DNA from: Chromera velia
Lineage: Eukaryota > Sar > Chromeraceae
DNA length: 49,834 nt
Direction: 5' to 3'
Assembly (NCBI GenBank): GCA_018398765.1
Contig: JAHBMJ010000354.1
Coordinates: forward strand, 1-49,834
Positions 47,153-49,834 of this stretch are shown here, piece by piece; position 1 is the first letter of the stretch, and each line of letters begins with the position of its first letter. The notes under the pieces were generated by a model. It did not search any database and was not told where the DNA came from. It worked only from the letters and a program-made list of their open reading frames with translations. A program made the position numbers and the translations under genes.

Positions 47153-48031
47153 ATGGATACAGAAACTCATTTGAGCATCGACTTTGCGTGGCTGGCTGAC
47201 CGGCTGGTTCCTTTCCTCGAGAGCAAAAACTTCCTCTTCTTTGCTCGCATCTCGAGGGACTTTCGGAGAGCCTACGCCGAGCACCACGGAGACACGACCA
47301 CCAGTCTCCTGGCTGTCGTAGAGGAGACGGCATCGTTCGTACCGTCTCGGAGGCTGCACGATGTCATCGTCTGTCTCAAGAGCCTGCCCCGCAGGGGAGG
47401 AAAGCCCTCACTTCAGTCTCTACGCCAGAAAGCAAAGGAGGCGTCCGTCCTGATCCCTCCAGCCGCTCTTCTTGTCCTGATCCTCGGCAAGGCTGTCAAG
47501 ACATGCAACGCCGTCTCTTTCACGAAGACTCTTGCCGAGTTTTTAAGCTCCCCAGGCAGCGTCCTCCCCCCCGCCTGCCTGTTCCTTGCACACCTTGATG
47601 GCCCCTATAACTCCATCCTAGAGGTCGTGGAGATCTGTGCACAGCACGGAATGATGGAGGAGGTGAAGCAGATGTTCACCTCCATCGGCCTCTCCCTAGA
47701 CTTCCTCCTCCCACCGGGGGTGCCTGTCTTACTGCAGCTCTGCGGCTTTGTGTGGGACGGTAACGTGGATGCTTTCCATGCACGCCTGAAGGCCCACATA
47801 AAGCACCTCGTCAGAGGAGGTCTGACACTGCTCCACGACCTCGTTTATCGTCGACGACCATTGATGAAAAAGACGAGGGGAGAGCGGGAGGTAAACAGGG
47901 CTTTGGAATACGCGCTGCTGTTGGCCTGTATGGAGACCGACCGACTGATTTTCAGTAGTTCGTACCAGATTGAGAATGAGATTTGGAGTTGGTTTGTCCT
48001 CCACTGGCCGAGGGCAGAAGTTGCGAGATAA
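47153..48031 (+). CDS. F-box-like N-terminal protein
   Basis: The frame encodes 292 residues from the first ATG to TAA. Residues 9-45 (FAWLADRLVPFLESKNFLFF followed by ARISRDFRRAY) have the L..rlvpFL....l...ariSrdFr.ay pattern of an F-box, the segment that binds SKP1 in SCF ubiquitin ligases. The W and P positions of a strong F-box are weak, so this is tentative. The remainder is predicted helical (LLVLILGKAVKTCNAVSFTK, VVEICAQHGMMEEVKQMF), like solenoid repeats but without ankyrin signatures. The frame continues open after the TAA for hundreds of codons (see the next gene), so this may be the 5' part of a longer gene that carries a premature stop. Its GC content is higher than that of the downstream half. 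Confidence 0.6.
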   Translation: MDTETHLSIDFAWLADRLVPFLESKNFLFFARISRDFRRAYAEHHGDTTTSLLAVVEETASFVPSRRLHDVIVCLKSLPRRGGKPSLQSLRQKAKEASVLIPPAALLVLILGKAVKTCNAVSFTKTLAEFLSSPGSVLPPACLFLAHLDGPYNSILEVVEICAQHGMMEEVKQMFTSIGLSLDFLLPPGVPVLLQLCGFVWDGNVDAFHARLKAHIKHLVRGGLTLLHDLVYRRRPLMKKTRGEREVNRALEYALLLACMETDRLIFSSSYQIENEIWSWFVLHWPRAEVAR

Positions 48032-49610
48032 ATGCTGCCGGCATATATCTCGGAGCTGTCTAAGCGTGTCACTGAGATTCGGACAAGCACAGATCCGATT
48101 CCATATTCTGATGGCCATGTTACAAAGTCCTGTGCGGGGTTTTTATCGGAATTGGGGACGATTTTCCCCCATATTGCTAACGTGTGGGGGCAGAATTCTT
48201 TCCCTGGGACAGGTGATCATGCAAACGCAGACTCCCTTCATGAGGCCGTGAAGGGTCTTCTCCATGAGACTATTCTTCTGTTTCGGATATTTCGTGAGGG
48301 GAAAAGTCCTAAAAGCCTTGACTACGTTATAGAAAAGGTATTGAGGCGTTTGCTACAAACACAGTCTGTTGCCTTGTGGCGTGATTTCGTTGCGGCTCTT
48401 GGGGAGGACGCGATTTTTTATTTTGTCGAGATGAAGACAGATGTCAGGATCTGCAATGGGCCTTGGGATTTAGAGATATACTTCAAAATAGGGGTATACA
48501 GGTGCGGGTGCCAACTGGGCGGGTTTCGATTTCTCCGTTCGCTGCATTCCGATTGGCGACCTGAGGTGGAAAGCCGTCTCTTTACTGAGAACGGAATCTT
48601 CGACGACGACGACGAGAAGGCCATGGTGATTTTGAAAGAGTGGAAGGAGGTGGAGTTTCTCATTTTTGAATGCGGCTACTCATGGGAAGAAATCCTTCGA
48701 AGGGTCTGCCTTGAGCCTTCCCTTCATGAGCGGGCAGCAGCCGCAGGAGCGCCTCCGGGGCTCCTTCGCGATGGGTCTGCTGTGGGGACAGAGGATGGTT
48801 GCATCCTCACCCCCATCAAGCCAATCAAGTGTGAGTTCTGTCCCCACACCCCTGATTCAGACAGACCGAGACGGCATTGTCTGTGGGCCGCCTTAGGTGA
48901 GATGATTCACGGTCAAATGTATGAGCACGATATCGTCTCTTTTCATGTGCAGAAGGTCAGGTCTTTATTTGGCTCCCAGACCGGCCTGGTCCGGCCAGTC
49001 GGTGAATGATTCCCTGTCTCAGAGTGGTGTATTCGATTTTGCGCCTCCGATGATCAAGAATGACATTGTGTGGGGAAACAGCCGTTACCGCTGCTCTTTG
49101 TATGAATACCCCACCGATAAGTCAGGGGGGAATTTTCGATCTGGTGTATATTTCTTCCACCCCTATCCGTCTGGGGGGTTCCAACAGCCCCCTCTGGTCA
49201 AAATCCATATACGCACTGCCAGTTGGACCCGGGAATTGACGAATCAGACCCCCAAACTGATTGCCTTCACTCTCGCAAACCCGCTCGCTGTTCATCGGCA
49301 GCTTGGTTTCCTCATTTCTGTGGGGCTCTTGCATCGATGTTCCTGTTTGACCATTGGGAGGGGGCAGGTAGAAAGTTTAAAAAAAGTGATCTCGATTTCA
49401 TTTTTGGATATGGTCAAATGCATCCACCGTAGCTCCAGCAATTACGGGAGAGAGCAACTCTCCAAGCACCTTGGTGAGGAGGGCTGGAAGTATGACACGC
49501 CTCCCACAGAAATTTCAAAGAAGAATGAAAAAAGAGTGAAAGAAAACGTGTTACTAACGATTCTTGAGAGAGGTGTTGTTCGCATTCTTTTGGATGCAAA
49601 CCAACTTTGA
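48032..49610 (+). CDS. Continuation of the F-box-like gene, or a separate gene (2 exons)
   Basis: The ATG immediately follows the TAA of the upstream frame and is in the same frame. Exons 48032-48830 and 48961-49610 (1,449 bases, 482 residues) join through an intron with a strong GTGAGT donor and a gtcag acceptor. The phase-1 junction (CCA ATC AAG T / GT CTT TAT) moves correctly into the second frame, which runs to TGA at 49610. Protein features: helical segments (KGLLHETILLFRIFREGKSP, DYVIEKVLRRLLQTQSVALW), an acidic DDDDE run, and a pair CEFCPH that would be removed by splicing. No domain is recognised. Either it is the C-terminal part of one 775-codon gene interrupted by one stop, or it is an independent gene with a start overlapping the previous stop. 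I favour the first because the two halves have the same character. Confidence 0.5.
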
Positions 49611-49765
49611 GACTAACCTCATTCACTTTACAGCTCATTATTCCAAGATCTGTGTTCTTCACTCTACATCGTGCATTATACAGTCACAATGCGGTCTCAT
49701 GCCATGTGTGTATACTGTGATATTGTGTGTGTGTGTGTATGTGTGTGTGTGTGTGTGTGTGTGCA

Positions 49766-49834
<69 letters not shown>
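49611..49834. repeat. TG microsatellite at the window end
   Basis: After about 100 bases of 3' sequence following the last stop, TG units with occasional TATG and CATG variants run from about 49723 to the end of the window. Confidence 0.9.

Overview
This is nuclear DNA of a microbial eukaryote. It has multi-exon genes with GT..AG introns, and most acceptors read tgcag. Introns and spacers are packed with microsatellites, minisatellites and CATGCATG or GATCGATC tracts. The large proteins carry very long low-complexity stretches, and one locus holds a decayed non-LTR retrotransposon. My best guess is an alveolate alga of the chromerid type (Chromera-like), judged only from gene style and repeat texture. 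No bacterial operons, rRNA, tRNA or CRISPR arrays were recognised.

Layout: (1) 1-2.0 kb is spacer with one exon, on the minus strand, of a probable HMG-box protein. (2) 2.0-6.5 kb, plus strand: a 7-exon gene for a 295-residue coiled-coil protein with two UVR-like motifs. Its third intron holds a 103-bp tandem array that duplicates the exon end and both splice signals. (3) 6.5-12.8 kb is gene-poor, with microsatellites, an AT-rich island and a degenerate LINE 3' end at 8.5-9.2 kb. (4) 12.8-15.3 kb, minus strand: a 4-exon gene with an N-terminal DGTGRD motif. (5) 16.4-44.3 kb, plus strand: one very large gene that I resolve into 17 phase-compatible exons, about 7,106 residues. Nearly all of it is disordered Ser/Gly/Gln/Glu/Pro-rich sequence. 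The last seven exons carry a DUF789 domain that is cut into pieces by low-complexity insertions. A 21-base N gap lies inside exon 10. (6) 44.3-45.2 kb is an AT-rich spacer. (7) 45.2-46.7 kb, minus strand: an intronless ankyrin-repeat gene. (8) 47.2-49.6 kb, plus strand: a divergent gene beginning with an F-box-like segment. It is open for about 775 codons across one intron, except for a single in-frame TAA. (9) The window ends in a TG microsatellite.

The most unusual observations are two unrelated tandem arrays, one in gene 2.0-6.5 kb and one in intron 1 of the giant gene. Each unit joins a 28-29 nt host segment to an element, and both elements end in the same 19-mer, TCTGTATGAAAGTAAATGC. This looks like an undescribed small element that inserts at or near splice junctions and is then amplified head to tail. 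The genes have no obvious shared pathway. All exon structures were read by eye from splice signals and phase, with no transcript evidence.
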